56,225 bases of DNA from Fibrobacter sp. (GCA_017475045.1 JAFVGH010000044.1:1-56225), one strand, 5' to 3'. Counted from the stretch's first letter, positions 7,852 through 15,703 are shown. Numbers and translations are program-made. Notes: generated from the letters alone by a model not told the origin.

Positions 7852-8548
7852 GATAGTCCTGCCGCTGCTTTCGGCTTTCGTAGCTGCCCTTGCGGGGGAG
7901 ATGCCGTTTCCGCAGGTGGAAAACGGCAAGCTGTTCTTGCAGGAGAAAGACAGCCCCTATATTTTGGAGCAGGGGGTTGTACTTTCCTCTACGGATACTT
8001 TCGCCGTAGAACCTGGGGTCACGGTCCTTATGGGTGAATACGCCAAGCTGATGCTTAGGGGCCCAGTGGACATCCGCGGTACCGAGGCCAAACCCATCGT
8101 GTTCAAGAGTGCGGACTCCAGCGAGAGTTGGAATGGCCTGCATATCATCTCGGGCAGCGGTTCCTTTGAAATTAGGAACTTGCTGGTGGAGAATGCCTTC
8201 CGCAACTCGGTTTTCCGCACCCGTGGTGTTTTCGAGAACGTGCGTTTTGTAAACAACTACTATGGACTGTGGGTGGACGACGTGCCTGAGCTCGTGCTTT
8301 CGCACTGCGACTTTAACCGCAACCGTTTCGCTCTTTCTGTTCGGGGAGGCAAGGTTATCTCCATGGACAGCAAGATCTACAATAATGTCTACGGCCTGTT
8401 CCTTGAGGCGGGCGGAGATTTCCAGGGTGATATGGCACTGATTAAAGGCAACCTGGAATCTGATGTGCGCAAGGAATCCGAAGAGATGGCGGGTAACCGT
8501 AAACGTGTAAGCCGTAGCGTATGGCAACGGATTGAAACTGGATTCTAA
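7829..8548 (+). CDS. Secreted right-handed beta-helix protein
   Basis: 239 aa. I chose the GTG at 7829 because it keeps Lys and Arg in the signal peptide (MKLTRLSKIVLPLLSAFVAA); a TTG two codons later is possible. The mature part has beta-helix rungs: SPYILEQGVVLSSTDTFAVE, PGVTVLMGEYAKLMLRG, GTEAKPIVFKSA, then NLLVENAFRNSVFRTRGVF and CDFNRNRFALSVRGGKV. The same N-terminal module occurs in the 46293-49943 protein of this window. There is no catalytic pectinase signature, so it probably serves as a structural or binding module. It overlaps the lipoprotein gene upstream and is 10 bases from the gene downstream. Confidence 0.75.
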   Translation: MKLTRLSKIVLPLLSAFVAALAGEMPFPQVENGKLFLQEKDSPYILEQGVVLSSTDTFAVEPGVTVLMGEYAKLMLRGPVDIRGTEAKPIVFKSADSSESWNGLHIISGSGSFEIRNLLVENAFRNSVFRTRGVFENVRFVNNYYGLWVDDVPELVLSHCDFNRNRFALSVRGGKVISMDSKIYNNVYGLFLEAGGDFQGDMALIKGNLESDVRKESEEMAGNRKRVSRSVWQRIETGF

Positions 8549-8558
8549 GGGGTAGTCT

Positions 8559-9458
8559 GTGGAAGATAGTTTTCGCCGCTCCATTCGCAAGATGACAGGG
8601 ACAAGCATGCACTTGTCGGTGCACGCTGATCACCCTGCCATGGTGGCGACCCTTTCGCAGTCTATGATGGTTACTTGGTCCATTGTGCTTTTCGAGCACC
8701 TGGACGCCCTACTGAATAACAGAGAAGAGGCTGTCTCCAACTCCGAGCTGATTAGCTACAGCGCCACCGCCTGGAAGCTCTGCGAATCGTCTTTTCCCCA
8801 GATTGTAGCCGACGCCTGTAAGCTGTACGATGAGTTCCGCGCCAAGTGGATGCAACGTTTTTCTACCGACGAGGTTTTACGCTTGCTTTTGGAAGGTGGC
8901 GATTTTCTGCACCATGACGAAAATGGCTGGACCCTCTCGGTCAAGAACAACAAGCAAGATATCAGCGCCTTTTATTCCGCCACCATCCACCTGCTGGTAA
9001 GCGATGCCGAGCCCCTTTTCGTGCGCATGCACGGACGTGTAATGCAGCTCCAGGAAAAGCTTTGCAAGTACTGGCATGGCGAGAGCGCTGTTGATGCAGT
9101 GAGCAAGTTGCTCCCTTGTCTGGAAGAAGGCCTCCGTGAAAAAGAGAACGCCCTGGTGACATCCTTGCGCAGCTCTTTGAACACCCTGGCTAAGAAACGC
9201 TTTGCCGCCGCCTTTAACGTGAAGGGGGCTCCCAGGTATTATCGCACGGCTGCGGGTTGTGCCCGAAACGTGGGTCGAATCTGGAACCCGCACTATGCCT
9301 ACGAGAACGGCTTTTTGGCCTTTACAGACGATTTTTGCGATTACGCTCGGGGACTTACGCTCCAGGTAATCGAATGGTACCGCGACAAGTGGTCCCTTTT
9401 CTTGCGCGGTTTCAACCGCGGTCAGTTGAATTTGTTTGAAACAAAAGGTGAACAATGA
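8559..9458 (+). CDS. Uncharacterised soluble protein of the motor operon
   Basis: 299 aa from a GTG start with aggggt upstream. No signal peptide or membrane span is seen. It is mostly alpha-helical, with notable segments MHLSVHADHPAMVATLSQSM near the N-terminus and FLRGFNRGQLNLF near the C-terminus, and many Trp/Tyr/Cys residues. I recognise no family; it does not resemble ZorC (EH-signature), ZorD helicase or ZorE HNH proteins as I know them. Its stop overlaps the start of the MotA-like gene (ATGA), indicating translational coupling and a probable functional link. Confidence 0.75.
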   Translation: MEDSFRRSIRKMTGTSMHLSVHADHPAMVATLSQSMMVTWSIVLFEHLDALLNNREEAVSNSELISYSATAWKLCESSFPQIVADACKLYDEFRAKWMQRFSTDEVLRLLLEGGDFLHHDENGWTLSVKNNKQDISAFYSATIHLLVSDAEPLFVRMHGRVMQLQEKLCKYWHGESAVDAVSKLLPCLEEGLREKENALVTSLRSSLNTLAKKRFAAAFNVKGAPRYYRTAAGCARNVGRIWNPHYAYENGFLAFTDDFCDYARGLTLQVIEWYRDKWSLFLRGFNRGQLNLFETKGEQ

Positions 9459-11062
9459 AGAACGCATTCAATTCCATTCTCCTGTTAACCCTGGTGGGCG
9501 TTGCTGCCCTTGCTTGCGGAGCCATGTACTTTGGTGCCCCGCTTTTCGGCTGGATTATCATGGCCGCCATTTTCGTGGTGTTCCTGGCGGAGCAGTTCAT
9601 GTCCATGGCTAGCGCAAAGAAAATCAACGCCGAAGAGGAACAGGTTGCGGCCTGTGAAAGCGGTAGGGGATTCAGGGTGAGCGGTGATGGCGTTGTAGCG
9701 CGCCGACTAGAGATGGCCCGCCACCTGGTGGAAAAGGGTATCCGCATTGATTCGCCTATCGCCTACGAGGTGCTTTCTAACAGCACTGGCTTGCCTATGC
9801 CTCGCAGCTCCAGCGGCACCGTGATTCTGCTGGGCCTTATGGGTACGTTCTTTGGTCTTATGTATTCCGTGGCTACTGCGGGTGGTGCTATCGACAATTC
9901 TACGACTCAGGGAACTCTCGATACCATCCAGGTGTTGTTCCAGAACATGAAGGGAATTTTCGGCACAAGCCTTTGTGGCCTCTTTGCGGCCTTGGTATTG
10001 AATGCCAGCCGTAGCCTATTGCTTGGTGCCCGGGAACGTTTCTTGGCTCGTTTGGACAGCCTGACTCTTGAATTGCAGGGCGAAGACACTGCCGCCTCTG
10101 CAGCAGATATGGAAAAGACTGAACTGGAACGCTTGTTCCAGTCGGTAGAGAAGAATTTGGCCGCTGTGGCCGCTTCCGTGCAGCAGGGACTTGCAAAGAC
10201 TGTGGAATCTTTGGAGACTGCCGTATCTACGTCAATGAATTCCGTCTCTGCCAAGTTAGAGGAAAAGCTCAGCCCTATTTCTTCTAAGCTTGACGAAAAA
10301 CTCGGTGCCGTTGCTTCTGCTACCGAAAACGCCATGGGTTCCATTTCTTCCAAGTTGGACGAAAAGCTTGGCGCTGTGGCATCTGCAACTGAAAATGCCA
10401 TGAATGCCTCTTCGAAGAACATCGCAAATGCTGTGGTCGATCAGGTGAAGCAGTCTTCTGAACAGTGGAAGTCCTTTATGGACAAACTCTCTACGGAAGC
10501 GTCTGCCGGTGTGCAGTCCCAAAAGGAGGGCCTCGAGACTCTCAAGATGGTGGCTCTCCAGGTGGCCGAAAAAGCCCAGGCGGGTTCCGCCGAACTCAGC
10601 AAGTCCGTTTCCGAAAAGCTTTCGGCTCTTTCTTCCGATATTCTGGGTGCATTCCAGAAGCTTTCGGAATCCTCCGCTGTGTTGCTTGAGGCCCAGAAGG
10701 CCCTTACCGAAAGTATCGACAATCGCGTAGTGAAGGAGAAGGAAGCCACCGACGCCCTGGGCGGAAACCTGGTGGAGACTGCCGAACTGATGCGGGTGAA
10801 CCAGAGTGAACTCAGCGCCAACCTGGAAATGCTCCGTGCCGGTCTGGAAACCATTCTGGAAAAGCTTTCTGGCGATACAGCCGAACGCGAAGAAGAAGAC
10901 AATTTTGTGGAACATCTGAACCAGTCTCTGGAAGCCTTCCACGAGCGGGCTTCCGAAGTGCTCATGGAAAACGCTGTCAAGACTCAGGAAATCTTGCTGG
11001 AAGTCATGGAACAGGTTCAGCGTGCAAATCACAAGGCCGAGCAGCCTAAGGTGGAGGGCTAG
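9455..11062 (+). CDS. MotA/ExbB/ZorA-like ion channel subunit with long coiled-coil tail
   Basis: 535 aa. Two hydrophobic helices lie at about 8-45, a cytoplasmic loop at 46-118, and two more helices at about 121-142 and 167-190. The third contains LLGLMGTFFGL and the fourth GTSLCGLFAAL; this pair is the hallmark of the MotA/TolQ/ExbB family, with T131 and T171/S172 at the expected ion-path positions. Residues about 205-535 form a long helical tail. It has 11-residue periodicity and two near-identical 22-residue repeats (ISSKLDEKLGAVASATENAM). A MotA-type channel with such a tail is typical of ZorA of Zorya anti-phage systems, not of flagellar MotA. The MotB-like gene follows 3 bases later. 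Ion specificity cannot be read by eye. Confidence 0.88.
   Translation: MKNAFNSILLLTLVGVAALACGAMYFGAPLFGWIIMAAIFVVFLAEQFMSMASAKKINAEEEQVAACESGRGFRVSGDGVVARRLEMARHLVEKGIRIDSPIAYEVLSNSTGLPMPRSSSGTVILLGLMGTFFGLMYSVATAGGAIDNSTTQGTLDTIQVLFQNMKGIFGTSLCGLFAALVLNASRSLLLGARERFLARLDSLTLELQGEDTAASAADMEKTELERLFQSVEKNLAAVAASVQQGLAKTVESLETAVSTSMNSVSAKLEEKLSPISSKLDEKLGAVASATENAMGSISSKLDEKLGAVASATENAMNASSKNIANAVVDQVKQSSEQWKSFMDKLSTEASAGVQSQKEGLETLKMVALQVAEKAQAGSAELSKSVSEKLSALSSDILGAFQKLSESSAVLLEAQKALTESIDNRVVKEKEATDALGGNLVETAELMRVNQSELSANLEMLRAGLETILEKLSGDTAEREEEDNFVEHLNQSLEAFHERASEVLMENAVKTQEILLEVMEQVQRANHKAEQPKVEG
10277..10408 (+). repeat. Tandem 66-bp coding repeat (2 copies) in the motor tail
   Basis: Two abutting 66-base units, 10277-10342 and 10343-10408, encode 22-residue repeats identical at 20 of 22 positions. 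Many third-codon positions differ. Each unit is two 11-residue (hendecad) steps. Confidence 0.9.
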
Positions 11063-11065
11063 TAG

Positions 11066-11704
11066 ATGGGATTTCGTCGAGAAGACAATCACAATCCCTG
11101 GATGGCCTACACGGACCTTGGTGTTGCCCTGGTGTCCCTGTTTATCCTCGCTTTCGTGGCCATGGCCACCCTGAAGGAGCAGAAGGCAGAAGACCTGACT
11201 CGCACCGAAGAGGAAGTGTTGAGCTGCCAGGAAGAGATGCGGAAAATTGCGGCCGAACGTAACGCCCTGCTTTCCCAGAGCTTGAAATCTTCCATTGAAC
11301 AGGGACTTATCGCCCTTGAAGACGGCAAGATCCAGATTCAGGCCAGCTTCCTTTTCCCCATTAATGGGGCAAACCTCACTGCCGAGGGTATCAAGGTTAT
11401 CGAGGGTATCAGCAAGGGCCTTTTGGACGCCATGGCTCCTGGCGACGTGATTATGGTGAGCGGTTTTACCGATGACTTGCCGGTGAAAAATTCGCCGAAT
11501 TTCTCGAACTGGAACCTCTCTACGGAACGCGCGGTGAGCGTTGTCAAGGCATTGGTGGCCCAGGGGTTCCCGCCAGAGCGTCTCTTTGCGGCTGGCTTTG
11601 GCGAACACCAGCCCAAGTATCCTAACGATAGCGAGGAACATCGTGGCCTGAACCGCCGTGTGGAAATAGGTGTGACTCCGCTCCAGATGATGGAAAAGAA
11701 ATAA
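11066..11704 (+). CDS. MotB/ZorB-like OmpA-domain protein
   Basis: 212 aa. A short cytoplasmic N-terminus leads into PWMAYTDLGVALVSLFILAF, one transmembrane helix with the conserved Trp-x-x-Tyr-x-Asp pattern of MotB; D17 is the predicted ion-binding aspartate. After a helical linker, residues about 95-205 form an OmpA/MotB peptidoglycan-binding domain (VSGFTDDLPV, NWNLSTERAVSVVKAL, RLFAAGFGEHQPKYP, NRRVEIGV). Its partner is the channel protein encoded just upstream. Together they should form an inner-membrane ion-driven unit anchored to peptidoglycan. Confidence 0.92.
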   Translation: MGFRREDNHNPWMAYTDLGVALVSLFILAFVAMATLKEQKAEDLTRTEEEVLSCQEEMRKIAAERNALLSQSLKSSIEQGLIALEDGKIQIQASFLFPINGANLTAEGIKVIEGISKGLLDAMAPGDVIMVSGFTDDLPVKNSPNFSNWNLSTERAVSVVKALVAQGFPPERLFAAGFGEHQPKYPNDSEEHRGLNRRVEIGVTPLQMMEKK

Positions 11705-11709
11705 CCTTT

Positions 11710-12363
11710 ATGCAAGAACGTCTAGACACAATCCGCCAGAACATGGACGCTATCCGCAAAACAGGAAAGCTTCCGTATTGGCGTATGGTCTATGCGGACA
11801 ACTTGCTTTCCCGCGCACAGGACTACCTGGCTATAGACCGCTCTCCTGAGGCGGGTATTGTGCTGGATAAGCTTGATCGATGGCTTTCTGCCCACAAAGT
11901 TCGTGAGAACAGTTCCTCTGAAAATGCTGCGGCTCCCATGTGCTTTTGGGGCAAGAACTTTTTGGAAAAGACCATTGCCCAGATTAGCGAAACGCTAGCT
12001 ACCAAGGGAATGCTTGTGCCTCCGATGGAACGAGAGTCTATCAATCGGCGCTTGAAATCTGCAGAGCAGGCTATTTCCGAAAGTAAGTTCCAGGAAGCTT
12101 ACGAGGAATTGCTGGCTTTGCGTAGCTCTTTGATTACCCGTTTGCGCCGCAGTTTCCGTGCTCGTATTTCTGCGGTTACGGCTTATAGGAGTGGAACACT
12201 ACCTGAAGGTTCGTTAGTAGGTCCTTATAATGCCCAGCATACTTTGGAAGAGACTATGCATGTCGTTGGGGAACGTGACCCCATTTGGATTGAAGACTTC
12301 CTAGAAATTTATAATGAACTGTTCCGTGTAGTGGAACGGCTTGTTCCCCAAGACAAAAAGTAA
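11710..12363 (+). CDS. Uncharacterised helical protein, last gene of motor operon
   Basis: 217 aa, no signal peptide. It is almost entirely predicted alpha-helix, with amphipathic segments such as PYWRMVYADNLLSRAQDYLA and ESKFQEAYEELLALRSSLIT. No family is recognised. It starts 5 bases after the MotB-like gene and is followed by a terminator, so it closes the operon. A cytoplasmic location would let it contact the long tail of the channel protein (inference). Confidence 0.75.
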   Translation: MQERLDTIRQNMDAIRKTGKLPYWRMVYADNLLSRAQDYLAIDRSPEAGIVLDKLDRWLSAHKVRENSSSENAAAPMCFWGKNFLEKTIAQISETLATKGMLVPPMERESINRRLKSAEQAISESKFQEAYEELLALRSSLITRLRRSFRARISAVTAYRSGTLPEGSLVGPYNAQHTLEETMHVVGERDPIWIEDFLEIYNELFRVVERLVPQDKK

Positions 12364-12396
12364 TATCGACAAGACTTCGGTTCTTAACGATATAAG

Positions 12397-12424
12397 AAAA
12401 GCCCTCTCTTTTGAGAGGGCTTTC
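12397..12424. terminator. Bidirectional hairpin terminator between motor operon and tRNA-Asp
   Basis: Stem agccctctc / gagagggct with loop tttt, preceded by AAAA and followed by TTT. It serves the motor operon on the plus strand and the tRNA on the minus strand. Confidence 0.85.
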
Positions 12425-12425
12425 G

Positions 12426-12501
12426 CGGGATAGACGAGGCTTGAACTCGCAACCTCCGGCGTGACAGGCCGGTGCTCTAACCAAAATTGAGCTACCACCC
12501 C
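12426..12501 (-). tRNA. tRNA-Asp (GTC)
   Basis: A 76-nt cloverleaf. The anticodon arm is CCGGC-CTGTCAC-GCCGG with anticodon GTC, the acceptor GGGGTGG pairs with CTATCCC (two G-U wobbles), and the T-arm is GCGAG-TTCAAGC-CTCGT. The D-loop is 11 nt, two longer than usual for tRNA-Asp. CCA is not encoded. A consensus promoter lies directly upstream. Confidence 0.93.
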
Positions 12502-12536
12502 ATTGTGGTTTGCCCGGTTTCCCAAGCAACGGAGCA

Positions 12537-12565
12537 AATATATAAATGTAGATTCACTCTGTCAA
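12537..12565 (-). promoter_or_regulatory. tRNA-Asp promoter TTGACA-N17-TATATT
   Basis: On the minus strand, perfect TTGACA at 12565-12560, a 17-nt spacer, and TATATT followed by TG at 12542-12537. Confidence 0.88.
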
Positions 12566-12596
12566 GGGAAAAAGGGGCTATTTTTGACAAAATAGG

Positions 12597-14189
12597 CTAT
12601 TTTTTCTTCTTTTTGGACTCCAGCCATTCGTCGAAGGTAATGCTGCGGTCAAGTACACCGTTGGGCGTGAGTTCCAAGACGCGGTTCGCCACCGTCTGCA
12701 CGAATTCGTGGTCCTGAGAGCAGAAAATGATCGGGCCCTGGAAGGCGGTGAGGCCGTTGTTGAGGGCGGTGATGGCTTCCAGGTCCAGGTGTGCGGTGGG
12801 TTCGTCGAGCAAGAGGCAGTTCGCGTTGCTGAGCATCATTCGGCTGAGCATGCAGCGCACCTTTTCACCACCGCTGAGCACGTTCGCGCTCTTGAGGGCT
12901 TCTTCGCCGGTAAAGAGCATGCGGCCGAGGAATCCGCGGATGAAGGTTTCGTCCTGTTCCTTGCTGTACTGGCGCAGCCAATCCACCAGGGAGAGGTCCG
13001 TGCCAAAGTAGGCGTCGTTGTTTTTCGGGAAGTAGCTGTAGCTAATGGTGTTGCCCCACTTGAGCACGCCTTCGGGGCACTTGGTTTCTTCGGCAATGAG
13101 CTGGAAAAATGCGGTCTTGAGCGTGTCATATTCACCGACGAGGGCCACCTTGTCGCCGCTATTCAGGCTAAAGTCCAGACCCTTGCAGATGATGCCGTCG
13201 CCGCCGTCAATGGTGGCGTTCTTGACTTCCAGCACGATCTTGCCCGGTTCTCGGTCCATCTTGAAGTTCACCCACGGGAACTTACGGCTGGAGGCCGGCA
13301 TTTCTTCGACGGTCATCTTGTCGAGGAGCTTCTTACGGCTGGTGGCCTGCTTTGCCTTGGCGGCGTTACTGGCGAAGCGGCGGATGAACGCCTTCAATTC
13401 TTCAATCTTTTCTTCGGCGCGGCGGTTCTGGTCCTTGCGCTGCTTCTGGGCGAGCTGGCTTGCTGCATACCAGAATTCGTAGTTACCACCGTAAATGTTG
13501 ATCTTGCCGTAGTCGATATCGCAAGTGTGGGTGCAGACGGCGTTCAAGAAGTGACGGTCATGGCTCACCACGATCACGATGTTCTCGAAGCGTTCGAGGT
13601 AGTCTTCGAGCCAGCCGACTGTTTCCAAATCCAAGTGGTTCGTCGGTTCGTCAAGCAACAGAATGTCTGGGTTGCCAAACAAAGCCTGGGCGAGGAGCAC
13701 GCGGATCTTCTGACCACCGTCCAGGTCTGCCATGAGGCTGTAATGCAATTCTTCGGGAATGCCGAGGCCCTTCAGGAGCACTGCTGCGTTGGAATCGGCT
13801 TCGTAACCGCCGATTTCGCCGAAGCGGGTCTCGATTTCCATGGCCTGCATGCCCTGTTCTTCGGTCATTTCGGGGAGCGCGTAGAGTTCGTCGCGCTTCT
13901 TGCCGAGCTCGTAGAGTTCTGGGAAGCCCATCATGACGGTTTCGAGAACGGTGTTCTGTTCGTAGGCGAAGTGGTCCTGCTTCAAGACCGCGATACGTTC
14001 GCCCGGGTCCTTGGTGACTTCACCGGTGTTGGGCTCGAGTTCGCCCGAAAGGATTTTCAGGAATGTGGACTTTCCGGCGCCGTTGGCACCGATGACACCA
14101 TAGCAATTACCGCGCTTAAAGGAGAGGTTCACTTCCTTGAAGAGAACGCGGCTACCGTATTGAAGACTGACATTGGAAACATTGAGCAT
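12597..14189 (-). CDS. ybiT: ABC-F family ATPase, YbiT-like
   Basis: 530 aa from MLNVSNVSLQYGSRVLFKEV; the frame extends upstream of this but into the promoter. ABC-F proteins are soluble twin-ATPase translation factors acting on ribosomes. Domain 1 is intact: GANGAGKST Walker A, DEPTNHLDLETVGWLEDYLE and SHDRHFLN H-switch. The linker contains the charged RFASNAAKAKQATSRKK region typical of the YbiT subgroup, as does YALPEMTEEQG. Domain 2 is degenerate: its P-loop reads GEYDTLKT (Leu before Lys) and the H-switch reads SQDHEF (Gln for His), though LSGGE and DEPTAHLD are kept. It ends in a Lys-rich tail. The start codon is 7 nt after a good -10. Confidence 0.92.
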   Translation of the reverse strand: MLNVSNVSLQYGSRVLFKEVNLSFKRGNCYGVIGANGAGKSTFLKILSGELEPNTGEVTKDPGERIAVLKQDHFAYEQNTVLETVMMGFPELYELGKKRDELYALPEMTEEQGMQAMEIETRFGEIGGYEADSNAAVLLKGLGIPEELHYSLMADLDGGQKIRVLLAQALFGNPDILLLDEPTNHLDLETVGWLEDYLERFENIVIVVSHDRHFLNAVCTHTCDIDYGKINIYGGNYEFWYAASQLAQKQRKDQNRRAEEKIEELKAFIRRFASNAAKAKQATSRKKLLDKMTVEEMPASSRKFPWVNFKMDREPGKIVLEVKNATIDGGDGIICKGLDFSLNSGDKVALVGEYDTLKTAFFQLIAEETKCPEGVLKWGNTISYSYFPKNNDAYFGTDLSLVDWLRQYSKEQDETFIRGFLGRMLFTGEEALKSANVLSGGEKVRCMLSRMMLSNANCLLLDEPTAHLDLEAITALNNGLTAFQGPIIFCSQDHEFVQTVANRVLELTPNGVLDRSITFDEWLESKKKKK

Positions 14190-14196
14190 GGGCCCA

Positions 14197-14225
14197 AAGA
14201 TAGAAATTTTTTTATTTAATATCAA
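14197..14225 (-). promoter_or_regulatory. Promoter TTGATA-N17-TATCTT, leaderless start for the ABC-F gene
   Basis: On the minus strand, -35 TTGATA at 14225-14220, a 17-nt spacer, -10 TATCTT followed by TG at 14202-14197. The ATG at 14189 is seven bases later, so transcription should begin at or next to the A of the start codon. Confidence 0.75.
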
Positions 14226-14892
14226 TGACGGTAAGTTGTTCCTCTTCGACACGGAACTTGATTTCATGACCGGCAAACTTAAGCCCGTATATTCTGGAGG
14301 GGTCGTCCTGGTAATGAGGGCGCGGGTCCTGTTTTAAAAGTTCTGTCAGGGCGTTTCGCTTATCTTGTTCAATCTTTTCAAGTTCTGTTTCTGCAATTTC
14401 CACTTGCAGCTTTGTTTTTGGTGCCGTTGCGGCAAAACCACCGATAGCATCAGGAATGCTGTCGGCATAGGGTAGGTACGGCTTGATGTCTACGATGGGG
14501 GTTCCGTTCATCAGGTCTGCACCGCTTACAAGGATGACGGGGCCAAATTCCTTGTCATCTCGGATTTCTTCGATCTTGACGCAGGACATGGCCAGCGGAT
14601 TGGGCCTAAAGCTGGAACGGGTGGCGAAAACGCCCAACCGCGTGTTTCCGCCAAGTCTGGGCGGTCGAACTGTGGGCTTCCAGGTGTCACGGATATTTTC
14701 GGAGAAAATCCATAGGAGCCAAAGGTGACTGAAACCATCCAATCCACGTAGGGCGTCACCATTTCGGAATTCTTTTTCAAACACGATGAGGGACTTCAGT
14801 TCCTTCAGTATGCCACTTTGTCTTGGAATGCCGAATTTCTCGGGAAAATCGCTTCTGATTCGAGCGATGGTCTTGAACTTGAATTCATCCAT
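14212..14892 (-). CDS. trmO: tRNA (N6-threonylcarbamoyladenosine(37)-N6)-methyltransferase TrmO
   Basis: 226 aa. TrmO (formerly TsaA/YaeB) methylates t6A37 in certain tRNAs, using AdoMet. Family marks seen: IARIRSDFPEKFGIPRQSG near the N-terminus, FSHLWLLWIF, then RPPRLGGNTRLGVFATRSSF and RPNPLAMS, followed by DLMNGTPIVDIKPYLPYAD. The C-terminal RIYGLKFAGHEIKFRV segment matches the family's extra domain. It overlaps the upstream membrane-protein gene by 8 bases and is the last gene of the recN operon. Confidence 0.95.
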   Translation of the reverse strand: MDEFKFKTIARIRSDFPEKFGIPRQSGILKELKSLIVFEKEFRNGDALRGLDGFSHLWLLWIFSENIRDTWKPTVRPPRLGGNTRLGVFATRSSFRPNPLAMSCVKIEEIRDDKEFGPVILVSGADLMNGTPIVDIKPYLPYADSIPDAIGGFAATAPKTKLQVEIAETELEKIEQDKRNALTELLKQDPRPHYQDDPSRIYGLKFAGHEIKFRVEEEQLTVIDIK

Positions 14893-15676
14893 GGTGACGG
14901 ACCCAATGCCGGTAGGCTCGATCAGCCTTGGCGTTACGAAGTTTTAGCCTCTTGTTCAGTGGCCAGTAGATGAAAGCGAATAAGATGTACCCGCAAAGTA
15001 GCACAATCCAGTGGTTCAGTCCAAGCCGAGTTTCCAGGAGACGCATTTCAATGAACATGAATGGCCCCGCAATCAAGAATAGCGGAAGTTGCCGACATTG
15101 GTCGCCCAGTGAATATCGAGATTCATAACTCACGATTGAATTCATCATAGGGAAACTGGTACAGAACCCGCCCATAAGCCGCTTGATGACCATGAGACCG
15201 GAAACCACTAGGGCGATGGCTGGTGCTTTTATATAGACCGGTAGGGGGGTCTTGTAGGGAACACCAGACTTGTAGGGCTGTTTGAAATAAATTAAGACGC
15301 CTAACAAGAAATCAAAAAGACATACGGCGAAAAAGACAGGTTCATTGTCGGGAACAATGGGTTGGAGTGTCGTACCGATTGCCACAAAAATGGCAAGTCC
15401 GATAATGATGGCGGGTACTATGGGAATGTGTAATTTATTGTGTCCAATTCTTACCACATGGACATACATGAGGCAAAGTAGTGCCGAGATGGCGTTGGCG
15501 GTTCCCATAGGGAGTCCGACAGCGATATAGGCAAACCCGCAGGGAATGGGAATGGTGGCTGCCACCGCCTTCAACTGCGGGTCCTTCATATAGGCACTGG
15601 CGGTGCCCAAGGCCGTCACCATAAAGATGAGTAACCAGTCGTAGGGCTCGAAATTAAAATTCAGGTTTTGCCACAT
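14885..15676 (-). CDS. Integral membrane protein of unknown function
   Basis: 263 aa with about seven or eight hydrophobic helices and no recognisable motif. Polar features include GFCTSFPMMNSIVSYESRYS, a conserved-looking Cys/Ser/Glu/Arg loop between two helices, and a basic C-terminus. It sits between the phosphatidyltransferase and trmO genes, overlapping trmO by 8 bases. That suggests co-expression but gives no firm clue to function; a small-molecule transporter or permease-like role is possible. Confidence 0.75.
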   Translation of the reverse strand: MWQNLNFNFEPYDWLLIFMVTALGTASAYMKDPQLKAVAATIPIPCGFAYIAVGLPMGTANAISALLCLMYVHVVRIGHNKLHIPIVPAIIIGLAIFVAIGTTLQPIVPDNEPVFFAVCLFDFLLGVLIYFKQPYKSGVPYKTPLPVYIKAPAIALVVSGLMVIKRLMGGFCTSFPMMNSIVSYESRYSLGDQCRQLPLFLIAGPFMFIEMRLLETRLGLNHWIVLLCGYILFAFIYWPLNKRLKLRNAKADRAYRHWVRHHG

Positions 15677-15703
15677 GGTAGTCCGGGGCGTTGAGCAGTC
15701 GGG

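Noticed and set aside
10277..10408. CRISPR-like or mobile tandem repeat
   Set aside because: The units abut without spacers, lie in frame inside a coding gene and diverge mainly at third codon positions.
10256..11641. Open frame of 461 codons on the minus strand across the motor genes
   Set aside because: Antisense shadow of two clearly identified genes; His/Phe/Leu-rich without domains.
9455..11704. A complete Zorya anti-phage system
   Set aside because: Only the A/B-like pair is present. No helicase (ZorD), EH-signature (ZorC) or HNH (ZorE) gene is recognisable in the flanks, so only 'Zorya-like motor' is claimed.
9455..11704. Flagellar stator MotAB
   Set aside because: The channel subunit has a long C-terminal coiled-coil tail, no flagellar genes are nearby, and Fibrobacter is not flagellated to my knowledge.
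12426..12501. tRNA-Asp as a pseudogene
   Set aside because: The long D-loop and two G-U acceptor pairs are unusual, but all stems pair, the anticodon loop is standard and the promoter and terminator are intact.
12708..14219. Open frame of 503 codons on the plus strand
   Set aside because: Antisense to the ABC-F gene, with unnatural Val/His/Phe/Glu-rich composition. The minus-strand gene has all family motifs.
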